The translations under genes were made by a program, and so were the position numbers. The notes under the pieces were generated by a model that worked only from the letters and a program-made list of their open reading frames with translations, had not been told where the DNA came from and did no database searches. A stretch of DNA of 18,827 bases from NCBI GenBank assembly GCA_900770685.1, contig CAAGLC010000019.1:1-18827 (forward strand). Reading direction: 5' to 3'. Positions 1-6,538 of the stretch are shown one piece after another; positions within the stretch are counted from its first letter, which is position 1, and each line of letters opens with the position of its first letter. The DNA is from Clostridia bacterium. Its GTDB lineage: Bacteria; Bacillota; Clostridia; Christensenellales; Borkfalkiaceae.

Positions 1-60
1 GCTTACGCTCCGTTCCAGAACGACAGGAAAGAAAACGTACCCGTCTAAAATGACAAAAGT
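1..60. repeat. possible partial copy of an interspersed intergenic repeat
   Basis: The first 60 bases resemble the widespread intergenic repeat whose arms read like TTCGCT..GCTC..AGAATGACA, here seen as GCTTACGCTCCG and AGAACGACAGG followed by a second AATGACAAAAG. A short open frame runs off the left edge and stops at 46-48, so the tail of an upstream plus-strand gene cannot be excluded. Weakly supported; recognition is from memory of the repeat, not a comparison. Confidence 0.25.
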
Positions 61-63
61 GTA

Positions 64-107
64 GCCCACTATACTTCGCAAAAAGCGAAATATGGTGGGC
101 TTTTCTT
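64..107 (+). terminator. intrinsic terminator, long hairpin
   Basis: Positions 64-79 pair with 85-100 (GCCCACTATA against TATGGTGGGC, then TTCGC against GCGAA) around an AAAAA loop, followed by TTTTCTT. It would end a plus-strand transcript entering from outside the window. The stem sequence CCCAC can also pair with GTGGG at 345-349 beyond the hairpin array, so the two ends may belong to one larger element. Confidence 0.7.
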
Positions 108-132
108 ATCCACAAAAGATTAAGTTTAATAA

Positions 133-343
133 GTTATATTTTTAGCCTTGTGGCTAAAAGTGATATGCAAAACAAGTTTTGCGTTAGATTGCGACGTTTG
201 GTCGCAGTTATATTAAATAAATCCACAACTTGCCGTCAGGCGAATATAACTGCCTAAAGGCAATATCACTCGTCGTTAGACGAATATCACAAATCCGTAA
301 GGATTTATTTAGTTGTCGCAATTCCCTACGAGAAGGGCGACAA
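133..343. repeat. array of small tetraloop hairpins arranged as a large dyad
   Basis: At least seven mini-hairpins lie in a row: 141-158 (TTTAGCC/GGCTAAA), 167-182 (GCAAAA/TTTTGC), 190-206 (TGCGAC/GTCGCA), 230-243, 251-262 (TGCC/GGCA), 270-283 (TCGTC/GACGA) and 291-306 (AAATCC/GGATTT). Stems differ, loops are four or five bases. The left ones are preceded by GTTATAT or GTGATAT (133, 160, 207), the right ones by ATATAAC or ATATCAC (244, 263, 284), which are reverse complements in nested order. Longer arms also pair: 215-224 with 301-310 and 188-195 with 315-322. A last hairpin pairs 313-319 with 337-343. No coding potential is visible. This is a structured repeat element of unknown function. 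Confidence 0.65.
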
Positions 344-359
344 GGTGGGTTTTTTTGAT

Positions 360-399
360 GACTAATTATAGATTTAACTGACCTATTATAGATTTAGTG
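360..399. repeat. two-copy 20-bp tandem repeat
   Basis: Two adjacent 20-bp units (360-379 and 380-399) share the core TTATAGATTTA at exactly the same offset and about 15 of 20 positions overall. They lie just downstream of the radC stop codon. Two copies are too few to call anything more than a tandem duplication. Confidence 0.4.
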
Positions 400-410
400 G
401 CTAATATTTA

Positions 411-1127
411 TTATCTCAAAAGTCCTTCAACGTCCGATTCCTTTTTGATTTTATCAAGTCTTCCAGAAGAACAGTAACTAAACGCCTCGTTCCCGCATAC
501 GATAACGTGGTCAACGAGCGATACTCCGTGAATAGAACAAACAATATTGAACTTTTTCGTCGCTTCGTCGTCCGCTAAGCTTGGTTCCATATTACCACTA
601 GGATGATTATGAGCAACAAGCAAGAATTTGGGTTTATGAATAATGAAACAGGATAAAATTTCGCTAGCGTCTAACGAAACTTTAGTTGCCGTTCCAAACA
701 AATAGGGCATCTCGTGTAAGACGTTATATTTAGCATCCAAAAAGTATATAACGCCTTTCTCTTCCGTACAATCGCGAAACTCGTCAATAACGTCGTCTTT
801 AATGTTGGCAAAAGATTGAGCGTTTTTAATCTTTTTCTCTTGCTTTTTAACGACGAAAAACATTTTGCCAAGCAAGTGCAATTCGGTTGCAATCTTCTCG
901 CCAACGCCTTGAACGGTTTGCAATTGTTCCACAGATGCGTTTAAAACGCCGTATAAACTGCCAAACATTCTTAAAAGCCTATGAGCTATAGGATTTGTGT
1001 TAACTCTCGGCATAATCCTATAAAGGAATATTTCTAAAAGTTCATGCTCGGACAGTGACGAGGCGTTACTTTTTGCTTTTTCGAGCATTCTTTTTCTATG
1101 ACCGGAGTGTAATTGTTCATGTTCCAT
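411..1127 (-). CDS. radC: RadC family JAB/MPN domain protein
   Basis: A 238-residue protein, full length for the RadC (UPF0758) family. Residues 1-95 form the N-terminal helix-hairpin-helix-like part, with HSGHRKRM near the start and the turn VQGVGEK at 72-78. Residues 105-225 form the JAB1/MPN metalloprotease-like domain with the complete JAMM signature: H173, H175, PSG 176-178 and D186, plus an upstream acidic E122/E123. Despite its name the family has no proven repair role; reported links are to DNA uptake and mobile elements. The start is the only ATG that keeps the conserved N-terminus. No Shine-Dalgarno sequence precedes it, and a good promoter lies so close that the mRNA is probably leaderless. 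It is divergent from the dipeptidase gene. Family assignment is secure, cellular role is not. Confidence 0.93.
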   Translation of the reverse strand: MEHEQLHSGHRKRMLEKAKSNASSLSEHELLEIFLYRIMPRVNTNPIAHRLLRMFGSLYGVLNASVEQLQTVQGVGEKIATELHLLGKMFFVVKKQEKKIKNAQSFANIKDDVIDEFRDCTEEKGVIYFLDAKYNVLHEMPYLFGTATKVSLDASEILSCFIIHKPKFLLVAHNHPSGNMEPSLADDEATKKFNIVCSIHGVSLVDHVIVCGNEAFSYCSSGRLDKIKKESDVEGLLR

Positions 1128-1133
1128 ACATAT

Positions 1134-1162
1134 ATTTTAACATATGCGTTGATCTTTTTCAA
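1134..1162 (-). promoter_or_regulatory. radC promoter, leaderless architecture
   Basis: On the minus strand TTGAAA (1157-1162), a 17-bp spacer and TAAAAT (1134-1139) are followed by only six bases before the radC ATG at 1127. The expected transcription start is therefore at or beside the A of the start codon. Confidence 0.6.
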
Positions 1163-1198
1163 TTATTTAAGATAACATTGTTTTTTTTCCTAAAGTAA

Positions 1199-1240
1199 TT
1201 GCAAAAAGAATAAAATAATATTATAATGAAGTATAAAGGA
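1199..1240 (+). promoter_or_regulatory. promoter and RBS of the dipeptidase-kinase operon
   Basis: TTGCAA (1199-1204), 17-bp spacer, TATAAT (1222-1227), then AAAGGA (1235-1240) ten bases before the ATG at 1251. Expected transcription start is around 1234, which leaves a very short leader. Confidence 0.65.
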
Positions 1241-1250
1241 ACGAAAAATC

Positions 1251-2516
1251 ATGAATTATCAGAATTTTTTTCAAGACCTAAAAAAACTCATTTCGTTTAA
1301 GAGCGTTCAAGGCTCTCCATCCCCCAACGCACCGTTCGGCGAGGAAAATAAAAAAGCATTAGAATTTTTCCTTTCACTCGCAGAAAGTTTTGGTTTTCAA
1401 ACCGTTAACTACGATAACTACGGTGGAGAAATCGTCGTTGGAGATGGCGAAGAAATTGGTATCGTTGGGCATTTAGACGTTGTTCCTGCAAGTAACGGTT
1501 GGGATACCGACCCGTTTACTCTTACCGAAAAAGACGGAAAGGTTATCGGTCGTGGCGTGGAAGACGATAAAGCGCCCAGCCTTTTAATCTTATACGCTCT
1601 TAAAAACGTTAAGCAGTCGGGCGTTAAATTCAACAAGAAAATTCGTTTTATCGTAGGTTGTAACGAAGAATCAGGTTGGAAAGACGTTGAGTATATAAAA
1701 ACCAAAACAACTCTCCCAAAATTTGGGTTCTCTCCGGATAGCGAATTTAGTCTTTCGTATGCTGAAAAGGGCGTTTATCACGTTGCTATATCTCTAAACG
1801 CCTTCAAAAACTTTTTTTGCTTGCGTGGTGGCACGGCAGTAAACGCCGTTTGCGATTACGCCTCGGTTAGAGTAAAAGACCAAGCGATAGACTATTCCCT
1901 TTTAGAAAAATATTCTCTTAAATTTAGCGACGGCTTAATTGAAAGTTTTGGAGTTGCATCACACGGCTCTGCTCCGGAAAAAGGCAAGAACGCGCTTTAC
2001 GCAATCTTTCGCTATATGGAAGAAATGGGCGAAGATTTGAACGGGTTTGCCGATCTCGTTTTTAAAGACGGCATAGAAGTTTCTAGGTTTTCAACCGAAC
2101 AAGGAAAAACAACTTTCTCTCCAAACCTAATAAAACAAACGGAAACCGGCTATCAACTAATTTGTGATTGTCGATTGCCTGCACCGTTAAAAATTACACA
2201 AATTCTGCCTTGTTTTGATAAAATAGGCAAAGATTACCACGTAAAAGAGTGCCACGAGCCTTTTATGGTTGACAAAGACGGTTGGTTTGCCCGTTGTCTA
2301 CTCGACGCTTACAATGAAGTTACGGGTGAAATAGCAGTTCCTTACCATTCGTCGGGAAGCACTTTCGCAAGGGTGTTTGAAAAAGGCTTTGCGTTTGGCC
2401 CTGGAGATGAAGTTAAAACTGGCGGATGCCACAGCACTAATGAATTTATAACCAAAGAGCATTTGTTAAAATGCTATAAAATATACGAAAAGGCGATTTT
2501 AAATCTGATAAAGTAA
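1251..2516 (+). CDS. M20 family dipeptidase (PepV/Sapep type)
   Basis: A 421-residue M20 metallopeptidase of the PepV/Sapep branch, which cleaves dipeptides in the cytoplasm with two zinc or manganese ions. The metal-binding landmarks are present: GHLDVVP with H74 and D76, RGVEDDK with D105/D106, the catalytic glutamate in CNEESGWKD (E139/E140), SPD with D163, and the C-terminal CHSTNEF with H394. The interior lid domain (about 190-300) contains SHGSAPEKGKNA, typical of the family. It is somewhat shorter than well-known PepV proteins (about 465-470 residues). The start has a good ribosome binding site and promoter. Two bases separate its stop from the amino acid kinase gene, so both are probably co-transcribed and perhaps translationally coupled. 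Exact substrate is not readable from the sequence. Confidence 0.9.
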   Translation: MNYQNFFQDLKKLISFKSVQGSPSPNAPFGEENKKALEFFLSLAESFGFQTVNYDNYGGEIVVGDGEEIGIVGHLDVVPASNGWDTDPFTLTEKDGKVIGRGVEDDKAPSLLILYALKNVKQSGVKFNKKIRFIVGCNEESGWKDVEYIKTKTTLPKFGFSPDSEFSLSYAEKGVYHVAISLNAFKNFFCLRGGTAVNAVCDYASVRVKDQAIDYSLLEKYSLKFSDGLIESFGVASHGSAPEKGKNALYAIFRYMEEMGEDLNGFADLVFKDGIEVSRFSTEQGKTTFSPNLIKQTETGYQLICDCRLPAPLKITQILPCFDKIGKDYHVKECHEPFMVDKDGWFARCLLDAYNEVTGEIAVPYHSSGSTFARVFEKGFAFGPGDEVKTGGCHSTNEFITKEHLLKCYKIYEKAILNLIK

Positions 2517-2518
2517 TT

Positions 2519-3340
2519 ATGTTTGACGTAGAATTAGTTGGCAAAATCGGTTCGATGGCGCTTATTGACAAAGAAAGCAATTCATTAAACTACTCGCTTA
2601 TTGCGAGATTGAGTCGGGAATTAAAACCCGGCTACGTTTGGGTTACGAGCGGTGCGGTTGAGGCTGGTCGGTTAGATTACATTAACCGTACGGGCAAGGA
2701 ACTAAAAGGCGATTCGGAAGAAATTAAAACCGACTACGCCGCGCAAGGACAATCTATTTTGATGTCCACTTATAGACAATACGTCGACCCTAAGTATTCA
2801 ATAAGACAAGTTTTAATAGAACATCAACATTTTAACGACGAAACAAAAAGAGACCATCTAAAAAATATGCTCCTGCGTTGCAAAAGCCAGAAAGCAATAC
2901 CTATCGTTAATTACAACGACGCCGTGAGTATTGAAGAGAGCAGAAGGCTTGAGATTAAGTCGTTAAGAAACAAAAAGACCAAAGTTGTTGAGTGCGTTGA
3001 CAACGATGAAACGGCATCACAAATTGCTTGCTTAGTTAAGGCTAAAACTTTGTTAATACTAACGGGAACGGACGGTATTTATAAAGACAGTAAAAATCCG
3101 GAAACCTTAATTGAAGAAATCAGCGGAAAAGACGTTTACGAAGTCTTAGAAAACATCACCGAGTGTGAAAACTACTGTTCCGGAGCATCAAGAGCAGGGG
3201 CAAACGGAGCAAAAGCTAAACTAGAATACGTTAAAGACGCAGTTAAAATTGGCACGACGGTAATTATTGCCAACTCTAAATATTCACTAGCAGATATTCT
3301 ATCGAATAAAGCAAGAGCAACGAGAATTGGCGTTAGATAA
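2519..3340 (+). CDS. glutamate 5-kinase-like amino acid kinase
   Basis: A 273-residue single-domain member of the amino acid kinase superfamily, most like the catalytic domain of glutamate 5-kinase (ProB). Visible motifs: GKIGSMAL 8-15 (nucleotide loop, normally K-x-G-S), VTSGAVEAGR 42-51, AAQGQSILM 74-82, IVNYNDAVS 129-137, DNDETAS 161-167 and TGTDGIY 182-188, then a Gly/Ala/Lys-rich segment near 220-235. There is no C-terminal PUA domain, and no proA lies beside it, so a proline-biosynthesis role is not supported by context. It starts two bases after the dipeptidase stop without a clear Shine-Dalgarno sequence, which suggests coupled translation. It could act on another small acid substrate. 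Superfamily is firm, substrate is open. Confidence 0.75.
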   Translation: MFDVELVGKIGSMALIDKESNSLNYSLIARLSRELKPGYVWVTSGAVEAGRLDYINRTGKELKGDSEEIKTDYAAQGQSILMSTYRQYVDPKYSIRQVLIEHQHFNDETKRDHLKNMLLRCKSQKAIPIVNYNDAVSIEESRRLEIKSLRNKKTKVVECVDNDETASQIACLVKAKTLLILTGTDGIYKDSKNPETLIEEISGKDVYEVLENITECENYCSGASRAGANGAKAKLEYVKDAVKIGTTVIIANSKYSLADILSNKARATRIGVR

Positions 3341-3353
3341 GCGTTACAAATAC

Positions 3354-3391
3354 AAAAGGATAAGCAAAATATTTTTGCTTATCCTTTTTTT
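3354..3391 (+). terminator. intrinsic terminator after the dipeptidase-kinase operon
   Basis: AAAAGGATAAGCAAAA (3354-3369) pairs perfectly with 3373-3388 around a three-base loop, and the descending arm runs into a T-tract ending at 3391. Confidence 0.85.
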
Positions 3392-3539
3392 CGTTAGGTT
3401 TTTTCTAGCGATTTGTAGCGTTGTATATAAATAAAAACGGGAGAAAATTATCTCCCCAACAAAGTTATTATCTCATAAATAAAGCAAAAAATCAAGATTG
3501 TTTTTAAAAATTTTGTTAGGAAAATTTTTAAAAAAAGTA

Positions 3540-3568
3540 TTGACAAAATGGCCAAATAATTTTAAACT
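3540..3568 (+). promoter_or_regulatory. consensus promoter of a candidate non-coding RNA
   Basis: Perfect -35 TTGACA (3540-3545), 17-bp spacer, -10 TAAACT (3563-3568). Expected transcription start near 3575. No gene above about 25 codons follows before the terminator at 3843-3884. Confidence 0.6.
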
Positions 3569-3612
3569 TTAATTGAAAATAAAACTAAATCTTAAGTAAG
3601 GAGGACAGTCCA

Positions 3613-3648
3613 ATGTGCACCATAAGAAGATGCGCTAAAAAAATATAA
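3613..3648 (+). CDS. possible 11-codon leader peptide
   Basis: ATG with an exceptionally strong ribosome binding site (AAGGAGG, 3598-3604) and a frame of 11 codons reading MCTIRRCAKKI before TAA. Too short to judge by coding statistics; listed because its initiation signal is one of the strongest in the window. The similar module at 3651-3668 opens only M-Y-R-stop. Confidence 0.25.
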   Translation: MCTIRRCAKKI

Positions 3649-3842
3649 GAAAGGAGGGCAGTCCAATGTACAGGTAAAAATGAATTTGTTTTAAGGAGGT
3701 ATAGACCAATCAACAGTATTCTTGCTTGCCTTAAAAAATCCGTTAGGTTAGACAAGTAGCGAAGTAAAGCAGTTTTAGTAATCTAAAAAAGAAAACCAAT
3801 AACGGTAGCGACGGCAAGCCACAACTAAATAGACATAGATTG

Positions 3843-3884
3843 TAAGAGATTGAGCGACGGTTCAATCTCTTATTTATTTTTTTT
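3843..3884 (+). terminator. intrinsic terminator of the candidate RNA
   Basis: TAAGAGATTGA (3843-3853) pairs perfectly with TCAATCTCTTA (3862-3872) around an eight-base loop and is followed by a T-rich tract to 3884. Confidence 0.85.
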
Positions 3885-3942
3885 AATTTATACGTATAAT
3901 ATTTTTTCTTCTGCCCATTATAAATAACGAAGGGGGAAAATC

Positions 3943-4117
3943 ATGAAGGAACAGAATAAAAAGAAAGGCACTGTCAGTAAAAAGACTACGAATAGCAAAG
4001 CAACGAAGAATTGTAAATAACTTTTCTTCTAAAAACTTTGATCCGTTTGGTTCTTATACAGGAATTTCAAGTGACGATAAGTACGAAATTCCCGTTCAGG
4101 ATGCCGATGACTTATGA
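3943..4117 (+). pseudogene. small lysine-rich protein gene interrupted by a frameshift
   Basis: A strong ribosome binding site (AAGGGGG, 3930-3936) precedes an ATG at 3943 opening a 25-codon, Lys/Thr/Ser-rich frame that stops at 4018-4020. The +1 frame is open from 3947 to the TGA at 4115-4117 and encodes a conspicuous tail with DPFGSYTG and, at the very end, PVQDADDL. I recall short Firmicutes proteins of about 55-60 residues with a basic N-terminal half and a tail of this DP-GSYTG ... QDADDL type, so the two halves most likely belong to one gene of about 58 codons broken by a single-base indel. The shift may lie in one of the A-runs (3957-3961 or 3979-3983). It could be a real mutation, an assembly error or, less likely, programmed shifting. 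Function unknown. Confidence 0.5.
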
Positions 4118-4213
4118 TATAAGGGTTACGTTCTAGAATTTTATTCTAAAGGCACAACCTAAGGTTATATCGGATTCTAAAGACTACAGATTATAAACCT
4201 TTTAAGAAACAAT

Positions 4214-4250
4214 AAAGACCGTCAATCTAAATATTGAAGGTCTTTTTGTT
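4214..4250 (+). terminator. intrinsic terminator downstream of the small frameshifted gene
   Basis: AAAGACC (4214-4220) with TCAA pairs with TTGA and GGTCTTT (ending about 4245), with one small mismatch, followed by TTTGTTTTT. It separates the small gene from the rnpB promoter. The bases 4118-4213 hold no other feature that I can see. Confidence 0.75.
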
Positions 4251-4254
4251 TTTC

Positions 4255-4283
4255 TTGACAATAAGTTAGCGTTGATATATAAT
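4255..4283 (+). promoter_or_regulatory. rnpB promoter, perfect sigma-A consensus
   Basis: TTGACA (4255-4260), exactly 17 bp, TATAAT (4278-4283): a full match to both consensus hexamers, as expected for an abundant stable RNA. Start expected near 4290. Confidence 0.85.
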
Positions 4284-4289
4284 ACCTAT

Positions 4290-4647
4290 GCGTTTAAGTC
4301 GGTTATACGGTCGCGGGGACGGAGAGAAACCGTCAATGAGGAAAGTCCGAACTTTTTAGAAACAGGGTGCCGGAGAAATCCCGGTGAAGGCGACTTTAAG
4401 GAAAGTGCAACAGAAAACAACCGCCGTTTATAACGGTAAGGGTGAAAAGGCGCGGTAAGAGCGCACCGCTCTTTCGGTAACGAGAGAGGCTGTGTAAACC
4501 CCACCTAAAGCAAGATTGACAAGTTTTTCACTATAGGGAGTTTCACCTGAAAAACTTATTAAAATATCGCTTGACGATATCGGAGACGATATTGCTAGAT
4601 AAATGACCGTACACGACAGAATTCGGCTTACAGACCGTCTTAAACTA
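4290..4647 (+). ncRNA. rnpB: RNase P RNA (catalytic subunit), class A-like
   Basis: Universal RNase P RNA landmarks are in order: GAGGAAAGTCCG near 4338-4350 on the 5' side, AAAGTGCAACAGAAA near 4403, AAGGGTGAAAAGGCGCGG near 4438 with TAAGAGCGCACC, and ACAGAATTCGGCTTACAG near 4616-4633. The closing helix P1 is visible: GTTTAAG and CGGT (4292-4303) pair with ACCG and CTTAAAC (4634-4645) with one mismatch. The RNA forms the ribozyme that removes 5' leaders from tRNA precursors; its protein partner RnpA is encoded at 12718-13047. The AAGGGTGAAA and GCGCGGTAAGAGCGCACC region suggests class A rather than the Bacillus class B. It has its own promoter and terminator. Open frames on the opposite strand here are chance. 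Confidence 0.95.
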
Positions 4648-4649
4648 AA

Positions 4650-4683
4650 TCCCTATGGGCAAATAGCCCATAGGGATTTTTTT
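4650..4683 (+). terminator. rnpB terminator, probably shared with convergent mnmG
   Basis: TCCCTATGGGC (4650-4660) pairs with GCCCATAGGGA (4666-4676) around five bases and runs into seven T residues. mnmG ends on the other strand at 4682, so the same stem can end the minus-strand operon, although the T-tract on that side (ATTTAGTTT) is weaker. Confidence 0.85.
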
Positions 4684-6538
4684 ATTTTCTTAAATATACC
4701 ATTAAAACTGCGATATCCGCAGGGGAAACGCCGGAAATTCTTCCTGCCTGACCTAAAGAGCGCGGTCTAATTTTATCAAGTTTTTGTCTTGCTTCAAGTC
4801 TTAACCCCGTAATCTCTAAATAATTTATATCCTCCGGCAACGCCTTTTCTTCAAGTTTTTTTGCCTTTTCTATTTGCTCTAAGCCTTTTTCTAGGTATCC
4901 TTTATACTTCTCGTCAATTTCCACTATTGAAAGAACGTGGTCGCTAATTCCTTCAAAAAGATTGAACTCCAACTTGATTTCCTCAATCGGAATACCTCTT
5001 CTTATCATATCGCCAACGGTTAACGCCTTATCCGGCTTAGAAAAACCGTGTCTAACTAAAATATTTAACGCTTCGCCCGGCTTAATGCTCGTATTTGCCT
5101 GTTCGGTTGCAATTAGGTACTGTCTTTTTCTTTGTAAATACTTTTCGTATCTAATATCGTCAACTAATCCTGCACTTCTTCCTAATTCAGTCAAACGGAA
5201 ATCGGGATTGTCTTGTCTTAGAATTATTCTATATTCGGCGCGACTAGTCATCATCCTGTACGGCTCGTTGGTGCCTTTAGTAACGAGGTCGTCGATTAAA
5301 ACGCCTATATACGCTTGGTCTCTGGTTAAAACGATAGGGTCTTCCCCTCTCATACTCAAAGAAGCGTTTAACCCTGCGATTAATCCTTGAGCCGCCGCCT
5401 CTTCGTATCCACTCGTACCGTTAATTTGTCCTGCCGTGTAAAGATTTTTTATTTTCTTATACTCTAACGTAGGGTAAAGGTCTAACGAATCGATACAATC
5501 GTACTCAATCGCGTAAGCATAACGCATAATTTCGCAATTTTCTAGCCCCTTAACCGTTCTATACATTTTTTTCTGAACGTCATGTGGAAGAGATGAAGAC
5601 ATACCTTGAACGTAAATCTCGTCGGTATCTTCGCCCTCCGGCTCTAAGAAAAGTTGATGCCTGTCCTTATCGGCAAATCTAACCACCTTGTCTTCAATAG
5701 ACGGACAATATCTTGGTCCCGTTCCTTTAATCGTACCGGAAAACAGGGGAGAACGGTGCAAGTTTTCTTTAATAACTTCGTGCGTGCTTTCGTTAGTATA
5801 AGTGAGATAGCAAGGCGTTTGTTTTTCCGGAACTTTTTCGGTTAAAAGAGAGAACGGATAAACGTCTGTTTCACCGTTTTGAACTTCTAACTCGGAAAAA
5901 TCAACACTCTTTTTGTCTATTCTTGCGGGAGTTCCCGTCTTAAATCTTCTAACGGTAAAACCTAAATCGATTAAGTTTTGCGTAAGGGAGTTTGCTGGTT
6001 GAAATCCGTTCGGTCCGGAGTTTTGTCGCCACTCTCCCGCAATAACCGTACCGTTAAGATAAACACCCGTAGCAACGACAACCGATTTGCACTCAAGAAC
6101 ACCGCCGAACACCGTTTTAACACCGGTAACCTTCTCGCCGTCCGTTAAAATTTCTACGGCTTCGCCTTGTAATATAAATAAATTCTCGGTTTCTTCTAAG
6201 GTTTTCTTCATTATTCTGTGGTAAAGGTTTTTATCTTCTTGACCACGAAGACTTTGAACGGCAGCGCCTTTACCTTTATTGAGCATTCTTATTTGCATAA
6301 GCGCCCTGTCAGCATTAACGCCCATTTCACCACCGAGAGCGTCTATTTCCTTTACGATTTGACCTTTCGAAGTTCCACCTATAGAAGGATTGCACGCCAT
6401 AAAGGCTATACTGTCTAAATTCATAGTCAATATAGCCGTCTTAAAGCCCGTTCTGGCAAGGGCCAAACCCGCTTCGCAACCTGCGTGTCCCGCTCCGATT
6501 ACTACTGCGTCAAATTTTCCTTCTAAATACGTGTTCAT
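4682..6538 (-). CDS. mnmG: tRNA uridine-5-carboxymethylaminomethyl(34) synthesis enzyme MnmG
   Basis: A 618-residue GidA/MnmG, normal length. With MnmE it uses FAD, glycine or ammonium and methylenetetrahydrofolate to build the cmnm5 group on U34 of certain tRNAs. Visible: FAD-binding GAGHAGCEA 16-23, the conserved ACNPSIGG with C49, the GTGPRYCPSIEDK motif with C278, and the second FAD segment TAGQINGTSGYEEAAAQGL around 368-386. Its ATG overlaps the dnaA stop by one base (TAATG at 6540-6536), so the two are translationally coupled. Pairing of mnmG directly behind dnaA is unusual; in many Firmicutes it follows mnmE and precedes rsmG. No mnmE lies in the window. Confidence 0.97.
   Translation of the reverse strand: MNTYLEGKFDAVVIGAGHAGCEAGLALARTGFKTAILTMNLDSIAFMACNPSIGGTSKGQIVKEIDALGGEMGVNADRALMQIRMLNKGKGAAVQSLRGQEDKNLYHRIMKKTLEETENLFILQGEAVEILTDGEKVTGVKTVFGGVLECKSVVVATGVYLNGTVIAGEWRQNSGPNGFQPANSLTQNLIDLGFTVRRFKTGTPARIDKKSVDFSELEVQNGETDVYPFSLLTEKVPEKQTPCYLTYTNESTHEVIKENLHRSPLFSGTIKGTGPRYCPSIEDKVVRFADKDRHQLFLEPEGEDTDEIYVQGMSSSLPHDVQKKMYRTVKGLENCEIMRYAYAIEYDCIDSLDLYPTLEYKKIKNLYTAGQINGTSGYEEAAAQGLIAGLNASLSMRGEDPIVLTRDQAYIGVLIDDLVTKGTNEPYRMMTSRAEYRIILRQDNPDFRLTELGRSAGLVDDIRYEKYLQRKRQYLIATEQANTSIKPGEALNILVRHGFSKPDKALTVGDMIRRGIPIEEIKLEFNLFEGISDHVLSIVEIDEKYKGYLEKGLEQIEKAKKLEEKALPEDINYLEITGLRLEARQKLDKIRPRSLGQAGRISGVSPADIAVLMVYLRK

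Larger units (their letters stand above)
3575..3884 (+). ncRNA. candidate structured RNA with three start-site-like modules
   Basis: A transcription unit of about 310 nt bounded by a consensus promoter and a strong terminator. Its first half holds three near-copies of AAGGAGG-NN-AG-T/A-CCAAT at 3598-3615, 3651-3668 and 3693-3711. The first two place an ATG at ideal distance but open only 11-codon (3613-3648) and 3-codon (3666-3677) frames; the third has ATC instead. The second half can fold: GCTTGCC 3724-3730 with GGCAAGC 3813-3819, CCGTTA 3740-3745 with TAACGG 3800-3805, and GGTT 3746-3749 with AACC 3794-3797. It does not look like tmRNA, 6S or SRP RNA. It could be a regulatory RNA that titrates ribosomes or a GGA-binding protein, or a leader with very short peptides. 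Unit boundaries are inferred. Confidence 0.45.

Noticed and set aside
1..48. C-terminal end of a plus-strand gene
   Set aside because: Fifteen open codons at the window edge are not evidence of a gene, and the sequence resembles an interspersed repeat.
133..310. CRISPR-like array
   Set aside because: The repeated part is a 7-base linker in inverted orientation and the hairpin stems differ; there are no constant 25-40 bp repeats, unique spacers or cas genes.
3438..3458. Minus-strand terminator (GGGAGA/TCTCCC hairpin)
   Set aside because: The hairpin is real and is followed by GTTTTTA on the minus strand, but no minus-strand gene leads into it, so I do not call it a feature.
3575..3884. tmRNA, 6S RNA or SRP RNA
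   Set aside because: No tRNA-like ends or tag peptide for tmRNA, no long bubble-bearing hairpin for 6S, and no GGTCAGG-GGAAGG core for SRP RNA.
4001..4024. Programmed +1 frameshift like that of prfB
   Set aside because: The stop context is AAA TAA C, without the CTT TGA C slip site or a nearby internal Shine-Dalgarno at the required distance; an indel is simpler.
4286..4504. Minus-strand open frame of 72 codons
   Set aside because: It lies entirely antisense to the RNase P RNA, has no ribosome binding site and shows no recognisable protein motif.
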